DNA of 64,000 bases from Lactobacillaceae bacterium. GTDB taxonomy: Bacteria; Bacillota; Bacilli; Lactobacillales; Lactobacillaceae. A model generated the notes under the pieces. It searched no databases. It was not told the origin of the DNA and saw only the letters and a program-made list of their open reading frames with translations. Numbering within the stretch: position 1 is the first letter of the stretch; the number at the start of each line of letters is the position of its first letter. Both the position numbers and the translations under genes were made by a program. Shown piece by piece: positions 47,536 to 56,519 of this stretch. The DNA is taken from positions 1-64,000 of the forward strand of contig JAITQG010000048.1 of NCBI GenBank assembly GCA_031289015.1. Direction: 5' to 3'.

Positions 47536-47826
47536 CTACTCATCCACCCACGTAACCTCTTTGAACACTTCGTTGATGTTTTTGCCATCAAACAACTTAG
47601 CCTTCAAAAAGTTAGTCCTAGTTACCTCAGGGTCAGGATCCTCGAAATAGTATTTCTCCACGTACTCTTGCCCGTCATTAAATACATCTAAGACATCGAC
47701 AACATGTACGTCATTAGCGCTGTGATAATTCGTTTCAACAAATATCTTGGAGCCTTTATAGATGAAGTACATGGCATCACCGTAGTAAAGGAATTCCATT
47801 AGCTGTGCGCGTTCGACTTCTTCCAT
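47536..47826 (-). CDS. 96-aa acidic protein, unknown
   Basis: Clean frame with GGAG eight bases before the ATG. Acidic, Tyr/Phe-rich (AMYFIYKGSKIFVETNYH), no signal or membrane segment. It lies between a terminator and the unknown membrane-protein gene. Not recognised. Confidence 0.55.
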   Translation of the reverse strand: MEEVERAQLMEFLYYGDAMYFIYKGSKIFVETNYHSANDVHVVDVLDVFNDGQEYVEKYYFEDPDPEVTRTNFLKAKLFDGKNINEVFKEVTWVDE

Positions 47827-47984
47827 TTCGGCTCCAGTTCTTACTTTAGGTTTTTATCGCCCTTTGAAACATATTATTATTGCAACGCGACCATTTTAAT
47901 CAACATTTCATTAATGTGCAACATTTACCACCTTTTCATATATTCTCAGGTCTCAGAAATTTAATGCTGCCTGTTTAATAAATA

Positions 47985-48455
47985 TCAGCTTGACAAATCA
48001 TCTTGCGTACTTATGACTGCAGATACAAAAAACCACATTGTGTGAATTATTGAAATAAAATAGCCAAATACAATTGAAATCCAAATTATTATTACAAAGT
48101 ATGGATAATTATTAATCAGCTGCAACACCGTACTTCCAAATAAAATGATAAATGAAAATATAATTGATTCCCATACACGCCATTTATACTGGTTAAATCC
48201 TCCAGATAACATCTTTAGCCTTTTAAATATTGGCATAACTTCTTTAGTAAGTACTATCCCAAACATTGTTCCGTAAAATCCAACAAAAATGGACGCAATC
48301 GTCTGCAAACTAGTTAACATGGTCTCAAAATCATGAATATGCACCTTAAAGTTACCTTGTGCAAGCTTTAAAATTACTAATTGACTTATTAATAGTAAGA
48401 TAGCCGAAACGATTTCTTTTTTCGAGTAATACCAAACGAATTTTAGTTTATTCAT
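47985..48455 (-). CDS. Four-helix membrane protein, unknown
   Basis: 156 aa from the ATG at 48455, with AGGAG upstream. Four hydrophobic helices (about 14-32, 48-70, 98-118 and 125-145) with short loops; a conserved-looking KRLKMLSGGFNQYKWR lies between helices 2 and 3. It begins 25 bases after the stop of the 307-aa gene, so the two are almost certainly co-expressed. The pairing of a soluble protein with a small multi-helix membrane protein in a defence region suggests a membrane-perturbing effector (inference). Confidence 0.6.
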   Translation of the reverse strand: MNKLKFVWYYSKKEIVSAILLLISQLVILKLAQGNFKVHIHDFETMLTSLQTIASIFVGFYGTMFGIVLTKEVMPIFKRLKMLSGGFNQYKWRVWESIIFSFIILFGSTVLQLINNYPYFVIIIWISIVFGYFISIIHTMWFFVSAVISTQDDLSS

Positions 48456-48480
48456 ATTAAGTCTAGCTCCTAAAATTAGA

Positions 48481-49404
48481 TTAATTTTTGGCTTTTTCCT
48501 CATATTTCTTAATATTGGCCATCATAACTTTTTTTATTTCATTCACTGGAACACTTTCTTTGGGTTCATGGGTGAATTTTTCTGAGTATTTTAATACAGA
48601 ATCTAATAAATTTAGTACTTCTTTTTGACCCGACACGGTCTCGTCAAATTCAACTTCGGCCTTTCCAATTTGCATTGGGTTTGAAGTTATTTCATCAGCA
48701 ATTGCGTTGATAGTAGCTTCATTTAAGTATTTATTTGATCTGGGTTTTGGCTTCAGTACCACTTCTACCGAATATGCTTCTGTTAAATGCATTAAGTTAA
48801 ATCCCGCTTTCAGTGTAGCAGGGTCTTCTTCTTTAGGATTTGTGTAGAGTACACTTTCTGCATCAAATTTGTAATGTAGTTTTTTAAATCCCATCACTTT
48901 TTGCAATCGATTTCTAACATCAACCTTAACTGGAACAAGATTTATTTTAGCGTCACTATCAAGAAATACATTAATATATTCTTGTATATGTTGGTCTGAA
49001 ACTGCATTACGATTTGCTTGAATCATCATAAAACTATTATTGGGATCAAAAACTACATTTGTATCTAACGCGACATACTCTTCATTCTTCAATTCAATAG
49101 TACTTACTTCATCGCTCGATACATTAGATTTCATTACACCACGCTCAGTGTGCTTTGTGAAGTGAAGCCATTCTAGTCTACCTTGTTTTTCAAAGTCATC
49201 AACATGAATTATTCCTGATGAGATTCTAACATTTCGATATTGACCATTGGTCGAGTTGCCTATTTTTTCAGTAGAATCACCCATTTCAACTGGTAAACTA
49301 TTGGTATACCAGTCTTCCAATGAAAATCTTTTTAATTGAGAAAAATCATTACCTATATAAACTTTGTAAAAAAAGAAATTAATAATTTGTGTTTTCTTGG
49401 CCAT
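48481..49404 (-). CDS. 307-aa soluble protein, unknown
   Basis: Starts at ATG 49404 (MAKKTQIINFFFYKV). No membrane segment. Alternating strands in the first two thirds (for example NEEYVALDTNVVFD, NSFMMIQANRNAV) and a helical, Lys-rich C-terminus. Partner gene of the membrane protein downstream. I do not recognise a domain by eye. Confidence 0.6.
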   Translation of the reverse strand: MAKKTQIINFFFYKVYIGNDFSQLKRFSLEDWYTNSLPVEMGDSTEKIGNSTNGQYRNVRISSGIIHVDDFEKQGRLEWLHFTKHTERGVMKSNVSSDEVSTIELKNEEYVALDTNVVFDPNNSFMMIQANRNAVSDQHIQEYINVFLDSDAKINLVPVKVDVRNRLQKVMGFKKLHYKFDAESVLYTNPKEEDPATLKAGFNLMHLTEAYSVEVVLKPKPRSNKYLNEATINAIADEITSNPMQIGKAEVEFDETVSGQKEVLNLLDSVLKYSEKFTHEPKESVPVNEIKKVMMANIKKYEEKAKN

Positions 49405-49480
49405 TCTATCATCCTTAAACTTGATTTTGCAAAACAAATAATTATCATATCAATCTGCTGGTTATACCCGATTATCATCC

Positions 49481-49512
49481 TTGCACTAGCTTACCGAGGT
49501 AGGCTAGTGCAA
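49481..49512. repeat. Near-perfect 32-base palindrome
   Basis: TTGCACTAGC…GCTAGTGCAA with TTACC/GGTAG inside, leaving a two-base centre. It lies between the 257-aa and 307-aa genes. No T-run follows on either strand, so it is not a normal terminator. Confidence 0.6.
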
Positions 49513-49552
49513 TATGTCACCTTTTATAAAAGATCTTGTAGAGTTCCGAAAA

Positions 49553-50326
49553 TTATTCAATAGTTGAATTATCTAATATATCAAATAAATTAACAGAAAC
49601 TTTTTTTGAAAAAGGCTCATCAAACTTCGTAAAACGCATCATTTTCGTTTCCATTTGTAATAAATGCCCTTCGATCGGTTCTTTTATAAACGTAATAAAT
49701 CTAAATTCATACTGTTCTTTAAATTTCTTGCTTTTAACAAATAATTCACCATATGCGGTGACTAATTCAGTATTTTCCTTATAAATTTCTAAAATATTTC
49801 CATAATGAATAGGGGAATAACTGGAGTCCAACTGTTGTTTTTTTGCTGCGATTTCAAAAGCGTCTATTAAATCTTGCAATACAACTATTACACCAAACCG
49901 TTTCTCATTGTAAGTTTGATAAACCTGTTGAACAAATTTTGTATCCAGTTCATACTTCCCAACTTCATAATTAAATATCAAGTGTTTATTAGGTATCAGT
50001 GTCCATGATGAAATATATGCATCACCCGTTAATGATGATGGCATTTTAAGAGCTGTCACATTCTCATCAACTTCCGTCTTGTATATATCACCATTTCCAT
50101 CATCGAAATTAAGTATGATTCGCATATTATTAATTCGTTCTGAATTAACTGTACCCTCACCATAATCATTTATTCCATTTCCGGTAGTGTCTTCCGTCTT
50201 ATATGACGTTAAATTACGCATATAAAATCCGCCACGAAAAAAATCATTTCTATGCTCATCTGTATCGAAAAAGCGCATTAAAAAAATTGGACTTTTCATG
50301 TGATTAAGATTCAGCTTACTTTGCAT
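49553..50326 (-). CDS. 257-aa protein, unknown
   Basis: Soluble, AT-rich coding sequence. The N-terminus (FLMRFFDTDEHRNDFFRGGFYMRN) followed by DYGEGT recalls a group of uncharacterised proteins with a short ‘F-x-G-x-Y … D-x-x-EGT’ pattern, but I cannot name a function. It lies between hsdR and the 307-aa gene on the same strand. A gap of 159 bases upstream, without clear features, separates it from hsdR. Confidence 0.55.
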   Translation of the reverse strand: MQSKLNLNHMKSPIFLMRFFDTDEHRNDFFRGGFYMRNLTSYKTEDTTGNGINDYGEGTVNSERINNMRIILNFDDGNGDIYKTEVDENVTALKMPSSLTGDAYISSWTLIPNKHLIFNYEVGKYELDTKFVQQVYQTYNEKRFGVIVVLQDLIDAFEIAAKKQQLDSSYSPIHYGNILEIYKENTELVTAYGELFVKSKKFKEQYEFRFITFIKEPIEGHLLQMETKMMRFTKFDEPFSKKVSVNLFDILDNSTIE

Positions 50327-50485
50327 TATTAAATATATCCTTTTTGATAATTAAGAGATTATCTTCATATGGTTTCATAAAAATAGTAAGTTTTCAACAT
50401 CATTCTTGTACTCACTATTTTATTTTGAACAAACTATAAGCTCAGTTTTCAAGAACACCTAAACTACATAATTATAAAAGTCCAT

Positions 50486-53400
50486 TTATTCACCATTATC
50501 ACGCAAAGCCATCAGCTCAGCCTGTTCAACTACAGTATCAATGGCTTCCTTGGCAAAATCAGGCGGATAACCAAACTGACGGAGAAGCTTTTTAACAGCA
50601 ATCCGCATGTTAGCTTTAACATTCGCACGTCGAGACCAATCAGTACCTGCGTTCTTTTTAACTTCAACAACTAAGGCCGCTGCAAGTTGATGAAGCTTAA
50701 CTTCACCCATCTCTTGAATGGCTCGTTCATGATCCGACAACGCATCATAAAAAGCAATTTCTTCAGGTGACAAACCTAAATCTTCACCTTCTTTTTTTGC
50801 AACGTTAATTTCTTTAGCCATCTCAATGAGTTGCCGGATTACAATTTCAGTGTTTAATCCGCGTGTATTGTAGCTCTCAATTGCTGCCTCCAAGGCCTCT
50901 TGGAACTTACGTGCTTTTACCATATTGGAGCGTGACAAATAACGCACTTGCCCTTTTAATAACCGTTCCAAAAGGTTCAAAGCGGTATTCTTTTGTGGTA
51001 GCTTTTCAACTTCCGCCAAGAACTCGTCTGACAAAAGATTCAAATCAGGCCGATCAAGTCCGAGTTCCGTATACAAATCTACAACGTCACCAGGCAAAAT
51101 TGACTTGTCCAAAAGTTGGCGCATTCGATAATCAATCTCTCTCCCACTAATTGCACCATCCGTCGCATTCAACTTGGCGATTGCATTTTTCAAAGCGACG
51201 AAAAATGCCAATTCCTCAGCAACGTCTACTGCTTCTGGTTGAGTTGCAACCAACGCAAAAGCTTTTTGAAATTGTGTTGTCACATCCTGGAATGCTTTAA
51301 TCTCATCTTTTCCAAGTGCAAGAATGTCGTTCAATGTATTTCTGAATGTTTCCATACGTATGGCACGATCACTCGAATTAAATTCGTGATAGTCCATTCC
51401 GTACAGATAATCATTGGTAATGATTTGATACTTTTCAAGCATTATAGATACTGCTTTTTCAATGTTAATACCTGCTTGTCCTTGATCCGAAGGTGTGTAT
51501 TGTTGCAATGCTTGCTTTAGACTATCTGCAATCCCGATGTAATCAACAACCAACCCATTTTCCTTGTCTTTGAAAACGCGGTTAACTCGCGCAATCGCTT
51601 GCATCAAGTTATGACCATGCATCGGCTTATCAACATACATTGTATTTGTTGCAGGGGCGTCAAACCCAGTCAACCACATATCGACGACAATAACGATTTG
51701 TAATTCATCATCATTGTTTTTCATGCGAAGTTGTAGCTTTTCACGTTCTTTTTTATTAGTGTGGTGCTTAGATAAGGCTTCATCATCGGACGCAGCTGTC
51801 GTCATAACAATTTTGATTTTACCTTTGTCTAGGTCATCACTATGCCAATCAGGTCGGAGTTTAATAATTTCGTCATAAATTTTAACTGCATTACGTCGAG
51901 ACATGGCGACAATCATTGATTTCCCATATTCCAATTTTTGACGAGCTTCAAAATGCTTAATAAAGTGTGCAGCTAGCGTCTTAACTCGTGGCGTTGATCC
52001 AGCAATAGATTCCAACCGAGTTAACTCACGCTCACGTTTGGCATTTGGACTCAAGCCATCAATAGACTCATCATCCATGCCTGTTTCGCGAAGTAAATCA
52101 TCATATTCAGCTTGTGCGTTTGGGTCCAGTGAAAGCGGAATGATATGACCTTCATAGAAAATTTTAACAGTCGCGTGGTCTTCAACTGCACGAGTCATAT
52201 CATAAACATCAATATAGTCGCCAAAAACACCCTTGGTTGACTTATCAGCTTGATCAATTGGCGTTCCGGTAAAACCAATGTATGACGCATTTGGTAGCGC
52301 ATCCCGAAGATATCGTGCATACCCGTATGTCGCTCCTTTTTCATCAGAATACTTTGATGAAAGGCCGTATTGCGTCCGGTGCGCTTCATCAGCAATGACA
52401 ATAACATTTGAACGTTCAGTCAATACTGGCATTTCAGTTTCACCATTCTTGAAATCTGGCGCGAATTTTTGCATAGTTGTAAAAACGATTCCGCCTGAGT
52501 TCACAGATAGTAATTCACGCATATCTTCACGTCCAGTGAGACCATTATGTTCCGTAGCTTGGGTGGGCTTCTGGCCCAATAATTCTTTGGCGGCGGCGAA
52601 GGTACCAGAAAGTTGGTCATCCAAATCGTTGCGATCATTAATGACCACAATTGTTGGATTACCAAGTTTTCGACTCACAATTCCAGTGTAGAAGACCATT
52701 GAAAGTGATTTACCAGAACCTTGAGTATGCCAAACTACTCCGATTCGGTTGTCGCTCGGATCGGCAATGGTTGTTTCTGTCTTTTCAACTGCCTTATTCA
52801 CCATATAGTACTGATGATACGCAGCTAAAATTTTGAAAGTTTTATCACCATCTGATTCAAAGATTATGAAATTTTGAATTAAGTCCAACAAAGTTTCAGG
52901 ACTCATCATCCCCTCAATCAAACTTTCCATCTGCATACCAGAAGAAAATCCATTTTTCACTTCATTTGGGAGACGCCATTGCATAAAGCGGTCTTCACCA
53001 GCGGTTAACGAACCAGCTCGGGCAACGACTCCATCAGTAATCACTAAAATTTCATTGTATTGCATATAATTAGATATTTCACGTTTATATGTTTGAAATT
53101 GATTCCATGCATCAGAAATACCAACATTATCGTTATCCAAGTCTTTAAACTCAAACGTAACTAACGGTAGCCCGTTCACAAATAAGGTAACGTCCGGGCG
53201 TCGATTATGATCACCTTGAATTACCGTGTATTGATTAGTTACTACAAAATCATTGTCCAGCGGGTTTTCAAAGTCGATTGGGTACATTGTTATTGTGCGT
53301 TGTTCTCCCAATATCGAACGAGTGACCTTGGCACCTCCAATAATCAATTTGTGCATGAAATGATTATTAATCATCATATCTGGACTATCAGCTAACTTTT

Positions 53401-53641
53401 CAAATTGCGCAACGGCTTCGGTGTATATATCATCCGAATGACCCGGATTATTCTTTTCCAACGCTTTATAAAGGCGGGCTTTCAAAATGATGTTTCGTTC
53501 ATCATTACCTCGTTCAGCGTTAATTTCAGGATTTGGATTCTTATAATCTGGGCTTAGGTAGGCTGTGTAGCCTTGTTCAATTAGTTGATCTATGGCGGCT
53601 TGTTCAACGTCGTCTTCAGTAGTGAATGAATTTGATTTCAT
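50486..53641 (-). CDS. hsdR: Type I restriction enzyme R subunit
   Basis: 1051 aa. N-terminal PD-(D/E)xK nuclease (RPDVTLFVNGLPLVTFEFKDL), then the SF2 translocase: Walker A HTQGSGKSLSMVFY, DEAH box VIADEAHRTQYG, SYIGFTGTPID, and motifs V-VI with LTGFDAPATNTMYVD and AIARVNRVF. The C-terminal helical region binds HsdM/HsdS. AAAGGAG precedes the ATG. It is the last gene of the locus and the only R subunit in the window, so both modification modules may depend on it. Confidence 0.95.
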   Translation of the reverse strand: MKSNSFTTEDDVEQAAIDQLIEQGYTAYLSPDYKNPNPEINAERGNDERNIILKARLYKALEKNNPGHSDDIYTEAVAQFEKLADSPDMMINNHFMHKLIIGGAKVTRSILGEQRTITMYPIDFENPLDNDFVVTNQYTVIQGDHNRRPDVTLFVNGLPLVTFEFKDLDNDNVGISDAWNQFQTYKREISNYMQYNEILVITDGVVARAGSLTAGEDRFMQWRLPNEVKNGFSSGMQMESLIEGMMSPETLLDLIQNFIIFESDGDKTFKILAAYHQYYMVNKAVEKTETTIADPSDNRIGVVWHTQGSGKSLSMVFYTGIVSRKLGNPTIVVINDRNDLDDQLSGTFAAAKELLGQKPTQATEHNGLTGREDMRELLSVNSGGIVFTTMQKFAPDFKNGETEMPVLTERSNVIVIADEAHRTQYGLSSKYSDEKGATYGYARYLRDALPNASYIGFTGTPIDQADKSTKGVFGDYIDVYDMTRAVEDHATVKIFYEGHIIPLSLDPNAQAEYDDLLRETGMDDESIDGLSPNAKRERELTRLESIAGSTPRVKTLAAHFIKHFEARQKLEYGKSMIVAMSRRNAVKIYDEIIKLRPDWHSDDLDKGKIKIVMTTAASDDEALSKHHTNKKEREKLQLRMKNNDDELQIVIVVDMWLTGFDAPATNTMYVDKPMHGHNLMQAIARVNRVFKDKENGLVVDYIGIADSLKQALQQYTPSDQGQAGINIEKAVSIMLEKYQIITNDYLYGMDYHEFNSSDRAIRMETFRNTLNDILALGKDEIKAFQDVTTQFQKAFALVATQPEAVDVAEELAFFVALKNAIAKLNATDGAISGREIDYRMRQLLDKSILPGDVVDLYTELGLDRPDLNLLSDEFLAEVEKLPQKNTALNLLERLLKGQVRYLSRSNMVKARKFQEALEAAIESYNTRGLNTEIVIRQLIEMAKEINVAKKEGEDLGLSPEEIAFYDALSDHERAIQEMGEVKLHQLAAALVVEVKKNAGTDWSRRANVKANMRIAVKKLLRQFGYPPDFAKEAIDTVVEQAELMALRDNGE

Positions 53642-53687
53642 TTTGGCTCCTTTCTTTGTACGTTCTTTTTTTAGTTTTCAAGTTTGG

Positions 53688-53703
53688 TAAATGATAATTT
53701 AGT
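53688..53703 (+). repeat. hsdS recombination repeat, site A
   Basis: TAAATGATAATTTAGT. On the minus strand it contains the TAA stop of the second hsdS. Same orientation as site B; inverted relative to sites C and D. Confidence 0.75.
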
Positions 53704-54805
53704 CGCCTAACTCTATTGATCCGTTTAATAGTTTAGGTAAAAGAGTATCTCGAATCTTGGTTAAATATTCAATTTCAATAATGTTCTCAGCGTACTTTTT
53801 AAACAATGGTGAAACTTTTTTTGAAAATGATAATTGTTTGGCTATATCAACCACTTTCATCGGCATCGATTCAATATGAGAGGGATAAATATGCGGTTGT
53901 GCCGAGCCGGTTTGTAAATCAAATATTTCAGATTGACGTTTTCGTAACATGACATACCAGAAATAAACCGATTCGCTAATTCTTTCATCTATGAAGGATG
54001 AATCAGATGACCAAACTGGTTCAGTCCAAATATTTACGAACCCAGCATTAGCACCCGATGCTGAAATTGTCACAACTGGTGCTTTTGTATTGGCTACATT
54101 ATGATATGTTGCAGGTGATAGGCCACCTGCAATCACTGGAATAGACCCTGGAATTGCATCCTTCGATAAAAGCCCTTTGCCACGCTTAGGGTTAATATAA
54201 TAACCAATTGTTGTTTCAGCATTAGTTATATCTGGAAAATCAGAACTGAACATAGTTGTTGCTAGCTCAAGTAAATTATCATTTATAGCCTTGTTCAAGG
54301 TTATTTTTTTATCAATCGGCTCAAGAATTGATACTATTTTTTTCTGAACATTAACTGAAGTTTCCATCAGTTCAACAGATCCCAAAGCATTAATAGTGAG
54401 CGCTTGTTGAGTAGAACCAATAACCTTTTCGTTAATTGAATTTTGACCCAGTGCAGATTCTAGATAATACTTTAAAAATTGAGGATATATTCTGTCTGTA
54501 TCAAAGTCAGTAATCTGTGTTACGTTACCGTCTTTATAGTAAAAGGGTAGGTCTTGTATTTTAGCCTGAAATATTGAACCAATTGTACCAACTGACGTGA
54601 CAAATATATCGTCAGCTTCAGGTACCCCAAACCTATCAGAAATTTCTTTATATCTTTGTTCTGAAATGAACAGCGGATTTACGTTGCTTCCTTTTGACTT
54701 TAAGGTAATTTCTTTGCCCCTAAAAAATGGTATTCCCTCTACAACATACTCGCTAGCAAATATACGCTTACTGGATTTAACACTAGCAACTTCTTCAATT
54801 CGCAT
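53699..54805 (-). CDS. hsdS: Type I specificity subunit, full-length (second hsdS)
   Basis: 368 aa from the ATG at 54805 (AGGAGAG upstream; the track's extra N-terminus lies in the recombinase gene). Two target-recognition domains separated by a central conserved helix ending KAINDNLLELA and closed by LTKIRDTLLPKLLNGSIEL. The central helix carries repeat site D, the stop codon repeat site A, so the second half is itself a cassette framed by inverted repeats. It determines DNA sequence specificity of methylation and cleavage. Confidence 0.85.
   Translation of the reverse strand: MRIEEVASVKSSKRIFASEYVVEGIPFFRGKEITLKSKGSNVNPLFISEQRYKEISDRFGVPEADDIFVTSVGTIGSIFQAKIQDLPFYYKDGNVTQITDFDTDRIYPQFLKYYLESALGQNSINEKVIGSTQQALTINALGSVELMETSVNVQKKIVSILEPIDKKITLNKAINDNLLELATTMFSSDFPDITNAETTIGYYINPKRGKGLLSKDAIPGSIPVIAGGLSPATYHNVANTKAPVVTISASGANAGFVNIWTEPVWSSDSSFIDERISESVYFWYVMLRKRQSEIFDLQTGSAQPHIYPSHIESMPMKVVDIAKQLSFSKKVSPLFKKYAENIIEIEYLTKIRDTLLPKLLNGSIELGD
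54270..54285 (-). repeat. hsdS recombination repeat, site D
   Basis: AGTAAATTATCATTTA on plus, 15 of 16 identical to site C. It encodes INDNL in the middle of the second hsdS. Confidence 0.7.
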
Positions 54806-54815
54806 TTTTTCTCTC

Positions 54816-55799
54816 CTATCCAATAAATTTTCTATGTGCATTTTTAACATTGGTTTGATTAACCATTGCGTAATGCAACGTTGTATCAATCCTTACATGC
54901 CCAAGTAATCTTTGCACTTGCTCAACCGGCATTCCTTTGTCAATTGCTTTTGTAGCCAATGTACGTCTGAATCGATGCGGATGCACTTTTGTAATTTTTG
55001 CTCGAGAACCAAGCTCTCTCAACATACTTTCCACACCACTAATACTCAATCTTGTATTCGGATGCTTCTTAGACACCCATAGCGCTTCGTTATTATCAAC
55101 GCGACTATCAAGATAGTTCAGAATGTGAAGCTTGCTTCTTGCATCAAAGTACACTTCACGCTGCGAGTTACCTTTTCCTAGAACAATACACGATCTTTCA
55201 TTAAAGTTGATATCGCTACGATTTAGTTTCACCAACTCACCCACACGTACCCCGGTTGAATTTAGAAACTCAACTATCGTGAGATCACGAATATTGTCTG
55301 TACTGTCTCGTAGTATTTCAACATTTTCGTCGGTAAACGCTTCGTTCACAACTTTCATTTGCTTAACCTTGTGAATACGTCGCACAGGGCTTTTGCCAAT
55401 ATAATCTTCGTCTTCAAGCCAGGAAAAGAAACTAGAAAATATGCGTCGAATGTTATCCATAGTGACATTACTTGAGCCATTCGCATCTTGATATTCTGCA
55501 AGATACTCTCGTAAATCATTTGTTGAAATCAATTTAATCCATTTATCTATGCTTTCTAACAGCTTACGAATCGTGTTTTCATAGTATTTTAGCGACTTTT
55601 CAGAACACCCTTCCACCTTCTTGGCTGCTATAAACGCCCCGACAAAATCCTGGTTTGACATGGTAGTTGAATCTGTTGCGACCGTCATTTCATAACCATT
55701 TAGTCTAGCATCCATTATTTGTGCGACAATATCACATTGTGTGGTGGATAGTTGCCCCTGAAGTTCTGAAACAACATCCTGAATAAACTTATCTTTCAT
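54816..55799 (-). CDS. Tyrosine recombinase of the hsdS switch
   Basis: 327 aa from the ATG at 55799. Core-binding domain, then catalytic Arg in STGVRVGELVKL, HPHRFRRTLATKAI and LGHVRIDTTLHYAMV with the nucleophile Tyr. It lies inside the hsd locus between the two hsdS regions, as the CreX/PsrA-type recombinases do in pneumococcal and other phase-variable type I systems. Likely acts on the four 16-bp repeats. It is distinct from XerD at 35.5 kb. Confidence 0.88.
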   Translation of the reverse strand: MKDKFIQDVVSELQGQLSTTQCDIVAQIMDARLNGYEMTVATDSTTMSNQDFVGAFIAAKKVEGCSEKSLKYYENTIRKLLESIDKWIKLISTNDLREYLAEYQDANGSSNVTMDNIRRIFSSFFSWLEDEDYIGKSPVRRIHKVKQMKVVNEAFTDENVEILRDSTDNIRDLTIVEFLNSTGVRVGELVKLNRSDINFNERSCIVLGKGNSQREVYFDARSKLHILNYLDSRVDNNEALWVSKKHPNTRLSISGVESMLRELGSRAKITKVHPHRFRRTLATKAIDKGMPVEQVQRLLGHVRIDTTLHYAMVNQTNVKNAHRKFIG

Positions 55800-55863
55800 C
55801 GTGACGCTCCCTTGGCTTAATGAAAGAATTATACCAAGCGACATCGATTCGCTAGTTAGCGAG

Positions 55864-55879
55864 TAAATGATAATTTAGT
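55864..55879 (+). repeat. hsdS recombination repeat, site B
   Basis: TAAATGATAATTTAGT followed by CGAG. Read on plus it runs in frame (NDNLVEL) into the silent hsdS half. Inverted partner of site C. Confidence 0.8.
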
Positions 55880-55883
55880 CGAG

Positions 55884-56519
55884 TTGGCTTTATCATTATT
55901 TGATCAGGAAATTAATTTGCACAGGTTAAATTGTAAAAAAATAGAGTTACAGTCTTTAGTGGAAGTTCGGGATGGAACACATGATTCACCAAAAAATACT
56001 TCAGATGGATATCCACTGGTAACTTCAAAACATATTAAAGGTAATTCAATTGATTTTAGTACAACAAAGAAAATATCAAAATTTGATTACTTGAATATTA
56101 ACCAAAGAAGTAAAGTCGATATTGGAGATATATTGATTTCCATGATTGGAACTGTTGGTATTGTCCATCTTGTTCGTAATATGGATTTAAAATATGCAAT
56201 AAAAAATATTGGACTCATCAAAACATCGGTGGATAATCAATTTAAATACTTGATTTATTTATCAATGCTATCGCAGTATGGCCAAGATTATGTTAAACAA
56301 CATTTAGCTGGGAGTACTCAGCAATATCTAAGTCTAACTGAACTACGCAAATTTCAAATTCCGATGTTACCCGAAGAAAAACTAGAAATGTTTAATGATA
56401 CAGTTATCCCAATTTTCAATGAAATATCATCTTTATCTGATCAAATTTTATGGTTAACCGAATTACGAGATACCCTACTTCCCAAACTACTCAATGGTGA
56501 GATCGATTTAAGCAACTAA
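55884..56519 (+). pseudogene. Silent, inverted 3' half of hsdS
   Basis: The only long real frame on the plus strand. It encodes a single target-recognition domain plus C-terminal LTELRDTLLPKLLNGEIDL, i.e. the second half of an HsdS with no first half. The frame is open upstream through site B (NDNLVELALSLFDQE), without its own start or RBS (the track begins at a TTG). Inverting 55864-56530 joins it in frame to the truncated hsdS at 56508-57017. Better called a silent cassette than a dead gene. Confidence 0.85.
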
